This document shows positions 14,024 through 21,821 of a stretch of DNA of 29,095 bases, in pieces; the first letter of the stretch is position 1, and the number at the start of each line of letters is the position of its first letter. The notes beneath the pieces are model-generated. The model ran no database searches, had not been told where the DNA came from, and was given only the letters and a program-made list of their open reading frames with translations. Source of the DNA: an uncultured Armatimonadota bacterium (lineage in GTDB: Bacteria; Armatimonadota; Armatimonadia; Armatimonadales; Armatimonadaceae); assembly GCA_903924445.1 (NCBI GenBank), contig CAIYBQ010000582.1:1-29095 (forward strand), read 5' to 3'. The translations under genes and the position numbers were made by a program.

Positions 14024-15933
14024 ACGATGGAGTTCGGGATGACAGTAACCTGCCTCCGATGTCACTTGGCATTCTGAGCGAGCGCTACGACCTGCTTGAT
14101 GATTTCGGAACATCACCGCTGTTTCGTCATTTTCGTGCAAGGGATATGCAAGAAAACACGCTGGTTTCGGTCAAGCTTTTGCGCTCGATTATGCGTGAGT
14201 ATCCCGATGTGTTTGATGCGGTAAAGGTATCGGCGCTCACACATCTCTCACTGCGATCGGATCACATCGCGCAGCTTCTCGATGTTGGTGAAGATCCGGA
14301 ACATGGACTCTTTGTGGTGGAGCAGTTTGTTCGCGGTGTCGACTTGGGTGACCGTATCCAGCGCTCTGCTCTGCCGATGCCAATCACGATCATCAATCTG
14401 TTGCTGCCCATTGTTGCGGCGCTTCAAGAGGCGCATGCGCAAGGTGCGGTCCACGGCGGGGTTCGCCCTGACAACATCATCATTGGTCTCGATGGCAAAG
14501 CCGTGCTGGCTGGGTGGGCGTGCGCTTCCGGGTTACATCGCCTCGCACAGCGCACGACATCGGTAGAACTCGCGATCGCACGCTATGCTGCTCCAGAGAC
14601 AGCAACGATTCATAGCTGGACGCCATCATCGGATATTTACTCGTTTGGTGTTGTCCTCTATGAGGCTCTGACGGGTGAGCTTCCGTTTACTGGCGAGGAT
14701 GTGGTTGAGCTCGCGACCCGGCATGCGACATCGATTCCTGTAGCGCCATCGACCATCAATCCCGCCGTTCCCAAGGTGATCGATAACCTGGTCCTTCAGT
14801 GTTTGATGAAGTCACCATCTGAGCGGATTCCATCGGCATCCGCCCTGTACCAGCAGTTAGTTCAGGTTGGAGATGCTCTCCGGGCCGGGCGCAGCTACGG
14901 AGGTTCGGATCAGGCCACGCCGGTTGTGGCAAGTCCGGGAGTCCCCTATGGGGCGATGAGTCCTAAGTCACAGAGTGCCAGGTTCAGCGATTCGTGGAGT
15001 GATGAAATGGCTAAGCGACGTTCCACCACGGTTGTAGATGACGACGATGATAATGATGTTGATGATGGCCGTTACGCCAAAGCAAATGCCACCGCATTGA
15101 AGCAGCGTAATGCGAGTATCTGGGCGATGCTTGCGGCATCCTTTGTCCTCCTTGGCAGCATCGTTGGCGTTGTACTTCTGATACGTCCGTACCTGATGCC
15201 CGCCGAGATTATCCTTGTACCGGCACTCAAGGGGAAGACCCTTACTGAGGCACAAGCCCTCGCTGATGAGCGTGGGTTTAAGGTGGAGATTGTTGACCGT
15301 AAGAACAATCCTGATGTGCCCAAAGATGTCATTTACCAGGTGCGTGAGGCAGAAGGTCAGGCGGTTCGTCCGGGGAGTGTGATTGCGATTTGGGTGAGCG
15401 ATGGCCCTGAAATGGTACCCGTTCCCGACTTGCGTGGAAAGACAATCGGTCAGGCGAAGCGTGCGCTCGAAGAGGCTGGGTTTTTGCTTGGTGGAACGAC
15501 GAAGAAACGCGACTTTGCAGAGGCCGGCTCGGTTATCGATCAGAGTGTCGTCGGTGCAGACTCGGCTCCAAGAGGCGCGACGATTGATATCGTGCTTTCA
15601 GCTGGAGATGAAGTCATTCCAGGTGATCAGCCTGATCCAGCTGTGACAACTCCGACGACGCCCGGGTCATCCGATGCGACCTCAGGCCAGACGACTGACC
15701 TTCCGCCTGCCGATTCCGAGAATCCCCGCTGGTTCCGCATACCTTACTCCGTACCTGATGATGGTGCTGAGCATCACATCCGTGTTGATGTCGAAGAAGA
15801 AGATGAAAACCGGACGGTTTATGAAAAGAAGCATAAAGCCGGGGAAAAGGTAAAGGTCGAGTTCGAGGTTAAGTCGATGAAGCGGAAGATACGGCTGTTC
15901 GATAATGACCAGCTAAAGGGAGAGGTTGAATAA
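14020..15933 (+). CDS. PASTA-domain serine/threonine kinase homologue, probably a pseudokinase
   Basis: This 637-residue bitopic membrane protein has an N-terminal protein-kinase fold at about residues 23-285, an acidic juxtamembrane stretch (DDDDDNDVDD at 340-349), one membrane helix at about 367-389, two PASTA domains (about 393-460 and 462-528), a Pro/Thr linker, and a C-terminal beta domain (about 567-637). The beta3 lysine (VSVK, K52), the metal-loop Asn (N152), APE (191-193) and the F-helix Asp (D205) remain. However, HRD is HGG (145-147), so the catalytic Asp is missing, and DFG is replaced by AGW (164-166). The Gly-rich loop is also degenerate. PASTA domains bind peptidoglycan fragments in known kinases such as PknB. 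A cell-wall-sensing scaffold or allosteric role, rather than catalysis, is inferred. Confidence 0.9.
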   Translation: MNDGVRDDSNLPPMSLGILSERYDLLDDFGTSPLFRHFRARDMQENTLVSVKLLRSIMREYPDVFDAVKVSALTHLSLRSDHIAQLLDVGEDPEHGLFVVEQFVRGVDLGDRIQRSALPMPITIINLLLPIVAALQEAHAQGAVHGGVRPDNIIIGLDGKAVLAGWACASGLHRLAQRTTSVELAIARYAAPETATIHSWTPSSDIYSFGVVLYEALTGELPFTGEDVVELATRHATSIPVAPSTINPAVPKVIDNLVLQCLMKSPSERIPSASALYQQLVQVGDALRAGRSYGGSDQATPVVASPGVPYGAMSPKSQSARFSDSWSDEMAKRRSTTVVDDDDDNDVDDGRYAKANATALKQRNASIWAMLAASFVLLGSIVGVVLLIRPYLMPAEIILVPALKGKTLTEAQALADERGFKVEIVDRKNNPDVPKDVIYQVREAEGQAVRPGSVIAIWVSDGPEMVPVPDLRGKTIGQAKRALEEAGFLLGGTTKKRDFAEAGSVIDQSVVGADSAPRGATIDIVLSAGDEVIPGDQPDPAVTTPTTPGSSDATSGQTTDLPPADSENPRWFRIPYSVPDDGAEHHIRVDVEEEDENRTVYEKKHKAGEKVKVEFEVKSMKRKIRLFDNDQLKGEVE

Positions 15934-15937
15934 CCGA

Positions 15938-16612
15938 ATGCACAATACGCCCATCGAGCTGGCACCCTCGTTGCTCGCGGCAGACTTTTCCGCATTTGGG
16001 GATGCCGCCCGGCGGTGTCTTGCAGCCGGGTGTACATGGCTGCACATCGATGTGATGGATGGGCACTTTGTCCCAAACCTGACCTTTGGACCACCACTCG
16101 TTAAGGCTTTGCGGAGCCGCGAAGTCGATGCTGTCCTTGATGTCCACCTTATGGTTTCCGAGCCGGAAAAATGGATTCAGCCATTCCGGGATGCTGGTGC
16201 GGATGCATTGACCATCCATGCCGAAGCAACGATTCATTTACATCGGGTCCTACAACAAATCCGCGCAACGGGTGCACTCTGCGGTGTTGCGATCAACCCC
16301 GCCACGCCAATTTCTGTGCTTGAGCATGTTGGTGACTTGCTCGACATCGTTCTCGTGATGACGGTGAACCCGGGTTTTGGTGGTCAAAAGTTCATCGGAG
16401 CTGTCGCTGAGAAAGTCAGTCTGCTTGCTGACTGGCGTGAGGAAAATCAGTTCAGGTTTCGGATTAGTGTGGATGGCGGTGTGGATGCATCCAATGTCCG
16501 GAGTCTGGTCACCGATGGTGCATCGATTCTCGTCGCGGGTTCAAGCATTTTTGGGCACGAGGATGGCATTGAAGGTGGAGTCAATGCCCTCCTCAAATCC
16601 TTGGAGTCATAA
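15938..16612 (+). CDS. rpe: Ribulose-phosphate 3-epimerase
   Basis: This (beta/alpha)8 enzyme of about 224 residues interconverts ribulose 5-phosphate and xylulose 5-phosphate. It thereby controls ribulose 5-phosphate, which is also the precursor used by RibB downstream. Motifs are LAPSLLAADFS, LHIDVMDGHFVPNLTFGP (metal-binding His and Asp), VHLMV, VNPGFGGQKF and the second Asp in VDGGVDASN, followed by VAGSSIFG. The ATG at 15938 just after the kinase stop is preferred; AGGGAGAGG upstream is the likely ribosome-binding site, although the spacing is on the long side. An in-frame TTG at 15926 abuts that site. Confidence 0.95.
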   Translation: MHNTPIELAPSLLAADFSAFGDAARRCLAAGCTWLHIDVMDGHFVPNLTFGPPLVKALRSREVDAVLDVHLMVSEPEKWIQPFRDAGADALTIHAEATIHLHRVLQQIRATGALCGVAINPATPISVLEHVGDLLDIVLVMTVNPGFGGQKFIGAVAEKVSLLADWREENQFRFRISVDGGVDASNVRSLVTDGASILVAGSSIFGHEDGIEGGVNALLKSLES

Positions 16613-16615
16613 CAC

Positions 16616-16999
16616 GTGCAAGTTGCTCTGGCGGTGGTTTTTGTGATGTCGGTGATCTTTGCCGTGCGAGGATATCCATCGGGCTACGGGGCACTCTCAA
16701 AGCGCTCACGCCTCTATAGGACCGCAGCCCTTGGGTTGTTGATTCTGTTGATCATCGTGGCCTTTGTTGGGTTTTCTTTACCGCTTGATGGCCCTAGAAA
16801 GCTGATTGCCTTCCGGCAGCTTAGTATTTTGCTTGTCTCAGTGATGCTTGCGCTGAGTCTGGTGTGTGCGGCTGGATTAGATGCCCTGGAGAGTTATTCG
16901 GTCGTTCGCCGGCAGGAGCGCCTCGCAAATCAGAGAGTCGCAGAAGACCTTCGCTCCCAGCTGCAGGAGCACAAGGAGCGGGATTCACTTGACGGCTAA
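16616..16999 (+). CDS. Small membrane protein of unknown function
   Basis: This 127-residue protein has three predicted membrane helices (about 2-18, 35-56 and 68-90) and a charged, probably coiled-coil C-terminus (about 98-125, rich in Arg, Glu and Gln). It starts with GTG 16616, with GGAG nine bases upstream, three bases after rpe. Its end overlaps the ribD start. The family is not recognised. It is the second membrane protein of unknown role in this biosynthetic operon. Confidence 0.7.
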   Translation: MQVALAVVFVMSVIFAVRGYPSGYGALSKRSRLYRTAALGLLILLIIVAFVGFSLPLDGPRKLIAFRQLSILLVSVMLALSLVCAAGLDALESYSVVRRQERLANQRVAEDLRSQLQEHKERDSLDG

Positions 17000-18116
17000 T
17001 GCGGTGGACAGCGAATGGATGCGCCTGGCGTTGCGGCTCGCTCTGAAAGGCCGTCCACACCCAAACCCTCCCGTTGGTGCGGTCGTTGTTAAAGGCGATG
17101 TTGTACTTGCTCGAGGCTGGCATGATGGCCCTGGAACACCGCATGCGGAGCATATGGCACTTGCGAGCTGCATTGGTGATGCTGTGGGCGCTACGCTTTA
17201 TGTGACGCTCGAGCCCTGTTGTCACACGATTGGACGCGATGGAGGCCAACGCATTCCATGCTGGCAACGCTGCGTGGATGCCGGGATTACACGTGTCGTG
17301 ATTGCTTGTGAAGATATCGACCCGCGAACGGCTGGTATGGGTATTCAGCAGCTCCGCGACAGTGGCATTCATGTCGATGTCAGACTTCTCCATAACAAGG
17401 CTGTGTATCAACAGCGAGGCTTTCGAAGTATCCAAGCCACAGGGCGGCCATTTGTCATCCATAAAGTGGCGACGACCTTGGATGGCCACACGGCATGCGA
17501 GGGTGGGGATTCGCGGTGGATTACATCGGAGCCGGCGCGTAAAGCTGTCCACCGCCTCCGTGCCGCCTGTGATGCCATTATCGTTGGGGTTGGTACAGTC
17601 ATCGCGGATGACCCTGAGCTCACAGTGCGCAGTGTTTCTCTACCAAGTGGTCGGCAGCCCCGTGGGGTTGTCTTTGACCGGACACTTCGAATGCCGCTTT
17701 CGGCGAGAATTGTACGACCAGGGACGGTGATTGTTACGACGACAGCCGCCCCAAAGGCATCGATGACCGCTCTGCAAGACAAGGGATGTCACATTTTGAC
17801 ATTGGATGTAGATAGGTACACAGTGGAGAACATTTTGCCGTTACTTGCTGATCTGGGGCTAGGAATTGTTTTACTGGAAGCGGGTGGGCTGCTGACGGGT
17901 TCCTTTTATCGGGCTCGCTGCGTGGATGAAGTGAATTGGTTTCTTGCGCCGAAACTTGTCGGTGGTGGAAGTGCACCGGTTGGTCTGGCTGGCTCGCCTC
18001 TTGCAACACGTATGAACGGTGCAATTGAGTTGACGCAGATGCGGATGCACAGGTATGGTGTAGACGTATTGATTACAGGACGGCCTGTGTGGGAAGGACG
18101 GGAGGCAGAAATCTGA
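16989..18116 (+). CDS. ribD: Bifunctional riboflavin biosynthesis protein RibD (deaminase/reductase)
   Basis: RibD deaminates and then reduces the pyrimidine intermediate of riboflavin synthesis. The N-terminal zinc deaminase shows the His-Ala-Glu motif (GTPHAEHMAL) and EPCCH followed by RIPCWQRC, giving the zinc ligands. The C-terminal reductase domain shows KVATTLDGHTA, SRWITS, the AIIVGVGTVIADDPELTVR segment and VLLEAGG. TTG 16989 is chosen: AAGGAG (16973-16978) lies 10 bases upstream, and the conserved part begins shortly after. GTG 17004 is an alternative. This gives about 375 residues, normal for the family. The start overlaps the upstream membrane-protein gene. The stop overlaps the ribE ATG (TGATG). 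Confidence 0.93.
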   Translation: MTANAVDSEWMRLALRLALKGRPHPNPPVGAVVVKGDVVLARGWHDGPGTPHAEHMALASCIGDAVGATLYVTLEPCCHTIGRDGGQRIPCWQRCVDAGITRVVIACEDIDPRTAGMGIQQLRDSGIHVDVRLLHNKAVYQQRGFRSIQATGRPFVIHKVATTLDGHTACEGGDSRWITSEPARKAVHRLRAACDAIIVGVGTVIADDPELTVRSVSLPSGRQPRGVVFDRTLRMPLSARIVRPGTVIVTTTAAPKASMTALQDKGCHILTLDVDRYTVENILPLLADLGLGIVLLEAGGLLTGSFYRARCVDEVNWFLAPKLVGGGSAPVGLAGSPLATRMNGAIELTQMRMHRYGVDVLITGRPVWEGREAEI

Positions 18117-18790
18117 TGTTCACTGGCATTGTCGAAACAACCGGAAAGGTAACACGTATCGACCGACTGAGTGAGTCAGTCCGCCTGAGCGTCGCTGCCG
18201 GACGTGTATCCGAAGATGTCGCCCTGGGAGACTCAATCTCTGTCAATGGCGTGTGTCTGACCGTCGTGTCTATCGATGCCCCTGAGCTCGTCTTTGATGC
18301 CGTCTACGAGACGCTGCGTAGGACAACGCTTGGCGCATTGTCGGTCGGAGATGTGATCAATCTTGAGCGTGCAATGGTAGCCAATGGCCGCTTTGGCGGG
18401 CACATTGTCCAAGGGCATGTGGATGGCGTAGGACGTATCGCATCCATGCGGCCCGTTGGGAATGCATGGCAGGTCCACATCGATGTCGATGCAAACCTAA
18501 TGCGCTACATCGTTGAAAAGGGCAGCATTTGCATCGATGGAATTTCGCTTACCGTAGCCGATGCCGGGCACTCCAGCTTCTCGGTCAGCGTCATCCCGCA
18601 TACTTGGGAAAACACTACTCTTTCATCACGTCGCGCTGGCGATTCGTTGAACATCGAGTGCGACATCATCGGAAAGTACATCGAGCGCCTCATGGGCTTC
18701 TCTACCAGCACGAATGTTGCGGCACCTGTTTCCATGGACATGTTGGTTCGTAGTGGGTTTGCAACTGAAGTGGCTACTGAAGCGTGGTAA
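18116..18790 (+). CDS. ribE: Riboflavin synthase, alpha subunit
   Basis: This 224-residue enzyme dismutates two 6,7-dimethyl-8-ribityllumazine molecules to riboflavin. The start MFTGIVETTG is canonical. The two-lobed lumazine-binding repeat is visible: SVNGVCLTVV and GGHIVQGHVDGVG in the first half, then CIDGISLTVAD and IPHTWENTT in the second. It overlaps ribD at the 5' end and ribBA at the 3' end. Lumazine synthase (ribH), which provides its substrate, is not in this window. Confidence 0.96.
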   Translation: MFTGIVETTGKVTRIDRLSESVRLSVAAGRVSEDVALGDSISVNGVCLTVVSIDAPELVFDAVYETLRRTTLGALSVGDVINLERAMVANGRFGGHIVQGHVDGVGRIASMRPVGNAWQVHIDVDANLMRYIVEKGSICIDGISLTVADAGHSSFSVSVIPHTWENTTLSSRRAGDSLNIECDIIGKYIERLMGFSTSTNVAAPVSMDMLVRSGFATEVATEAW

Positions 18791-20022
18791 ACGACGCAGA
18801 TATCCCGTTTGCGACCATTGAGACCGCTATATCAAAGCTTAGAGCCGGTGGAATTATCATCTTGGTGGATGACGAAGACCGGGAAAACGAAGGCGATTTC
18901 GTGATGGCCGCTGAGTTCATCACCAGCGAAGCTATCACCCTCATGACGCGCGAGGGAAGCGGCATCATCACTGTCCCAATGGAGCAGCGCCGCCTGGATC
19001 AGCTGGGGTTGGACTTGATGGTCCTCGAAAACACGGAGTCGCTTCGGACTGCGTTTACGGTTACCGTTGATGCCGTTGCGGGTACGACGACCGGAAGCAG
19101 CGCTCATGACCGTGCTCAGACGATCCGGATGTTGGCAAACCCTGTCTCGGCAGCCAAGGACTTTAACCGCCCCGGTCATGTCAATCCCCTAATGAGTCGC
19201 CAAGGCGGTGTTTTGAAGCGCCCAGGCCACACGGAAGCTGCTGTTGACTTCATGCGTCTCAGTGGGCTGCAAACCGTTGGTGTGATTAGTGAGATTATGG
19301 GAGATGATGGCGAGATGTTGCGTCTCCCTGCGCTTGCCGAACTGGCAATCCGCTTGGATATGCCATTGGTCTCGATAGCCGACCTTATCGCGTACCGCCG
19401 CCGGACGGAAAAACTGGTTCGCCGCATTGCGACAACCAAGCTCCCTACACTTTATGGCACATTTACAACGCATGCTTACCTCTCAGATGTTGATGACAAC
19501 GAGTACTTGGCGTTATGCATGGGAGATATCACGGGGGATGAGCCGGTTTTGACCCGCATTCACAGCTCGTGTGTGACCGGAGACTTGCTGGGATCGCTGC
19601 GCTGTGACTGTGGTGATCAGCTTGATCTAGCATTGGCTAAGATTTCATCCGAGGGCCGGGGTGTGCTCCTGTACATCGAACAGGAAGGCCGCGGCATTGG
19701 CCTCGTCAACAAAATGCGTGCCTACGCGCTGCAGGATGAAGGCATGGATACATTGGATGCGAATCTTCGCCTAGGATTTCCGGCGGATGCGCGCGACTAT
19801 GGTATCGGTGCGCAGATTTTGGTTGACCTTGGGCTTAAGCGCCTGATGTTGATGACGAATAACCCCGCCAAGCGCGATGGCATTGATGGCTTTGGTCTGG
19901 AGATCACGGAGCGAGTTCCGCTACCGATTGAGCCGAATGAGTATAACCGGGCCTACATGGAAACGAAGCGCCGCCGCATGGGACATCTTCTCTTCGATGC
20001 ATCCAATCCCAACGACGTCTAA
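18784..20022 (+). CDS. ribBA: Bifunctional 3,4-dihydroxy-2-butanone 4-phosphate synthase / GTP cyclohydrolase II
   Basis: This 412-residue fusion supplies both riboflavin precursors. The N-terminal RibB domain (about 1-208) shows ILVDDEDRENEGDFV, REGSGIITV, SAHDRAQTI, RPGHVNPL and GHTEAAVD, and makes dihydroxybutanone phosphate from ribulose 5-phosphate. The C-terminal RibA domain (about 215-400) shows the zinc cysteines in CVTGDLLGSLRCDCGDQL, the YIEQEGRGIGL loop and DARDYGIGAQIL, and opens GTP. GTG 18784 overlaps the ribE stop. It is the last gene of the long operon. No FMN riboswitch signature is seen upstream of ribD or of the operon. Confidence 0.97.
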   Translation: MVNDADIPFATIETAISKLRAGGIIILVDDEDRENEGDFVMAAEFITSEAITLMTREGSGIITVPMEQRRLDQLGLDLMVLENTESLRTAFTVTVDAVAGTTTGSSAHDRAQTIRMLANPVSAAKDFNRPGHVNPLMSRQGGVLKRPGHTEAAVDFMRLSGLQTVGVISEIMGDDGEMLRLPALAELAIRLDMPLVSIADLIAYRRRTEKLVRRIATTKLPTLYGTFTTHAYLSDVDDNEYLALCMGDITGDEPVLTRIHSSCVTGDLLGSLRCDCGDQLDLALAKISSEGRGVLLYIEQEGRGIGLVNKMRAYALQDEGMDTLDANLRLGFPADARDYGIGAQILVDLGLKRLMLMTNNPAKRDGIDGFGLEITERVPLPIEPNEYNRAYMETKRRRMGHLLFDASNPNDV

Positions 20023-20150
20023 GTATTTCATTTGTTGTTAGGTGCATAGGTTTGTCAATACTTTTTCAGATTGAAGGAGGAACAAACCCGGAGTATCGAA
20101 TCGTATGTTAAGTACGCATGTCCTCATAACCACTCCAACACGGAGCGGTC

Positions 20151-20186
20151 CCCGGTTCAGTCCTGAACCGGGATTTTTTTTATTTT
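20151..20186 (+). terminator. Strong intrinsic terminator of the aro-rib operon
   Basis: An 8-bp GC-rich stem (cccggttc / gaaccggg, 20151-20158 and 20165-20172) with a 6-base loop is followed by eight T residues and a further tattt. It lies about 130 bases after the ribBA stop. The leader-like stretch before it holds a GGAGG-type sequence (around 20077) but no convincing gene. Confidence 0.93.
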
Positions 20187-20244
20187 AAGGGGATGGTTAT
20201 TCTCCAAAGCAATCCACCTTAGCCGTTTGATGGATACCGTCCAG

Positions 20245-20319
20245 TCAAATGAAAACAACCACCCGGCGCCTGCTGGTGGTTTCAAAAGTTGAAGTGATTC
20301 ACGATCTCGCGCAGACGGC
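20245..20319 (-). repeat. Degenerate second copy of the sigma-factor 3' end and terminator
   Basis: Read on the minus strand, this stretch repeats the last codons of the neighbouring sigma gene: cacgatctcgcgcag at 20300-20314 matches 20470-20484, and the next bases differ at one position. It also repeats the terminator hairpin (a 27-base identity at 20250-20276, matching 20411-20437). In the same frame the minus strand reads RLREIVNHFNF and then a stop, against RLREIV and stop in the true gene. It is a partial direct repeat about 165 bases from the original and looks like the remnant of a larger duplication. Confidence 0.8.
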
Positions 20320-20322
20320 ACG

Positions 20323-20369
20323 CGACACGAAATGTGACCCCTTTGCGACATCGAAAACGGACCCCTTCG
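20323..20369. repeat. Two tandem 23-24 bp repeats resembling an IS21-family end
   Basis: Two adjacent units share CGACA, then CGAAA, then GACCCCTT: 20323-20345 and 20346-20369. Multiple short direct repeats with a gaccccttt core next to cgaaa are typical of IS21-family terminal regions. No transposase gene is present, so this would be a relic end. The assignment is from memory of the family and is tentative. It lies between the two copies of the sigma-gene 3' end. Confidence 0.45.
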
Positions 20370-20404
20370 TTTAGCATCAATGTTGTTGACGACACTCGAT
20401 TCAA

Positions 20405-20442
20405 TCAAAATGAAAACAACCACCCGGCGCCTGCTGGGTGGT
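20405..20442 (-). terminator. Intrinsic terminator of the minus-strand sigma gene
   Basis: The 7-bp stem accaccc / gggtggt (20419-20425 and 20436-20442) encloses a 10-base loop. On the minus strand it is followed by ttgttttcatttt. It lies about 25 bases downstream of the sigma stop codon. Confidence 0.8.
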
Positions 20443-20466
20443 CATTCATATTGTTGATGCCTTGGA

Positions 20467-21339
20467 CTACACGATCTCGCGCAGGCGGCCCTTCTTCGCT
20501 TCATTCCTTAGTTTCTTCAGGGCATGCTGCTCAATCTGACGTACACGCTCACGGGAAATGTTGAGCTGTTCGCCAATCTGCGCCAATACCAACGCATCGT
20601 CGCCATCAAAACCATAGCGCAACCGCATCACACGGCGCTCACGCTCATCAAGCGAATTCAAGATGTTATCGACTTCCTGAACCATCTCGACATCCAAGAG
20701 AGTTGACTGCGGATCTGGAGCGTTGCGATCTGTAAGGAGGGATCCGAGGGATGTGTTTTCTTCGTCGCCTACGGGTAAGTCAAGCGAAATTGGGTCCTGC
20801 GTAGTGTTGAGGAGAGCCTGTACTTTACGCACAGAAAGTCCTGAGCGCTCAGCGATGGTTTCGTGGGTGGGTTCATCACCAGTCTCTCGGCGGAGCTCTG
20901 CCTTTACACGGTCCAATTTACGGAGGGACTCGGAAACGTGAGCCGGGAGGCGGATTGCTTTTGCCTTGTTATCTACGGCACGGCCAATCGCCTGGCGAAT
21001 CCACTGGGTGGCGTACGTACTGAAGCGGAAGCCACGGTCCGGATCATAGCGCTCAGCGGCCGTCATCAGGCCAATCGCACCCTCCTGAACTAAGTCCTCG
21101 ATTGGGATACCACTTGCACGATATGCCTTCGCAATAGAAACAACAAGACGCATGTTTGACTCGACAAGGCGATGTTGGGCACGTCGCCCCTCAAGACCAC
21201 CAATCTTTACCTTGCGTGCGAGGTCCATCTCCTCCTGATGATTCAGCAGGCGGGCACGAGTCAGGCGTGTGATGCCGTGATGATGCTCATCGGCAGCACC
21301 TTTTTGGTGGGTGGGTGTAGTTACGCGATCTTGTTCCAT
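20467..21339 (-). CDS. RNA polymerase sigma factor, RpoD/SigA-like (group 1/2)
   Basis: This 290-residue sigma-70 protein has region 1.2 (about 25-50), region 2 (about 58-135; RLVVSIAKAYRASG, DLVQEGAIGLMTAAERYD, FRFSTYATQWIRQAIGRAV), region 3 (about 136-205) and region 4 (about 225-290; DERERRVMRLRYGF and the HTH ISRERVRQIEQHALKKLR). Region 1.1 and the long non-conserved insert of primary sigma factors are absent. The protein could therefore be either a compact primary factor or a group 2 paralogue; the sequence does not decide. The ATG at 21339 has no strong ribosome-binding site. It is monocistronic, with its own terminator. Its 3' end is partly duplicated downstream. Confidence 0.93.
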   Translation of the reverse strand: MEQDRVTTPTHQKGAADEHHHGITRLTRARLLNHQEEMDLARKVKIGGLEGRRAQHRLVESNMRLVVSIAKAYRASGIPIEDLVQEGAIGLMTAAERYDPDRGFRFSTYATQWIRQAIGRAVDNKAKAIRLPAHVSESLRKLDRVKAELRRETGDEPTHETIAERSGLSVRKVQALLNTTQDPISLDLPVGDEENTSLGSLLTDRNAPDPQSTLLDVEMVQEVDNILNSLDERERRVMRLRYGFDGDDALVLAQIGEQLNISRERVRQIEQHALKKLRNEAKKGRLREIV

Positions 21340-21821
21340 CGTGTCTGACTTCAGTTCAGCCCTTGGCTTGAGATTCCAGAAATACTGGATTTGACCCCGT
21401 ATTCAATACAGGCTACCGTAAATCCTGCTAGCACACTATTATTTTTATTTGATAGTCATTGCTACTTGAATTTGATTAAAGCATGACAACGGTACTGAAT
21501 GCTTGTCGATGAATAACGTTGCGGATTCTTTCACACCTTTGCCTATTGAATTGGGTTACCAACAGCGAATGAGTCTCCCTGATACGTACAGGCAAAAACT
21601 AGGATGGAGGCAGTATATAGGCGTGGTGTGCGACCTATATTGAATGTATCAGATGTCCGGAAAGTACATTACATTAATGCGTTAAGAGTAATCGTGGATG
21701 ATTTGCCTTTTGACTTGGGATTACTTTGATCCGATGAACGCTTGTTAAGACAGTGGAATGATTCACACCAGTCGCAGCGTGGATGTCGACCAACGTTAGC
21801 CGTAAGACTTCGGCAGGTTCA
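21340..21821. other. Intergenic region between the sigma gene and dinG
   Basis: This stretch of about 480 bases is more AT-rich than its surroundings and holds no clear intact gene. Its left part must contain the minus-strand sigma promoter, though I see no good -35/-10 pair. A 7-bp inverted repeat (atatagg/cctatat, 21615-21640, 12-base spacer) could be an operator. The right part carries a possible regulator remnant. Confidence 0.6.
21674..21821 (-). pseudogene. Possible helix-turn-helix remnant (LacI-like or DnaA-like)
   Basis: On the minus strand, directly after the dinG stop, an open stretch reads LTLVDIHAATGVNHSTVLTS. This resembles the LacI headpiece pattern (DIA..AGVS.STVSR), and also the DnaA domain IV pattern (HTTVLHA.RKI). 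It stops after about 25 more residues, and no continuation of either family is visible downstream. An intact start codon with a ribosome-binding site is not seen; the open frame runs back into dinG. It may be a decayed gene fragment or a chance match. Confidence 0.25.

Noticed and set aside
16881..16988. An N-terminal extension of RibD from ATG 16881
   Set aside because: It overlaps the upstream membrane-protein gene by over 100 bases and shows no RibD similarity; TTG 16989 has AAGGAG upstream.
16613..16990. An FMN riboswitch controlling the riboflavin genes
   Set aside because: The stretch before ribD is coding, and I see none of the conserved RFN-element sequences there or before aroC.
20040..20150. 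A small RNA or short peptide gene between ribBA and its terminator
   Set aside because: A GGAGG-like sequence is present near 20077, but neither a good promoter pair nor a plausible peptide follows; it is better read as the 3' untranslated region.
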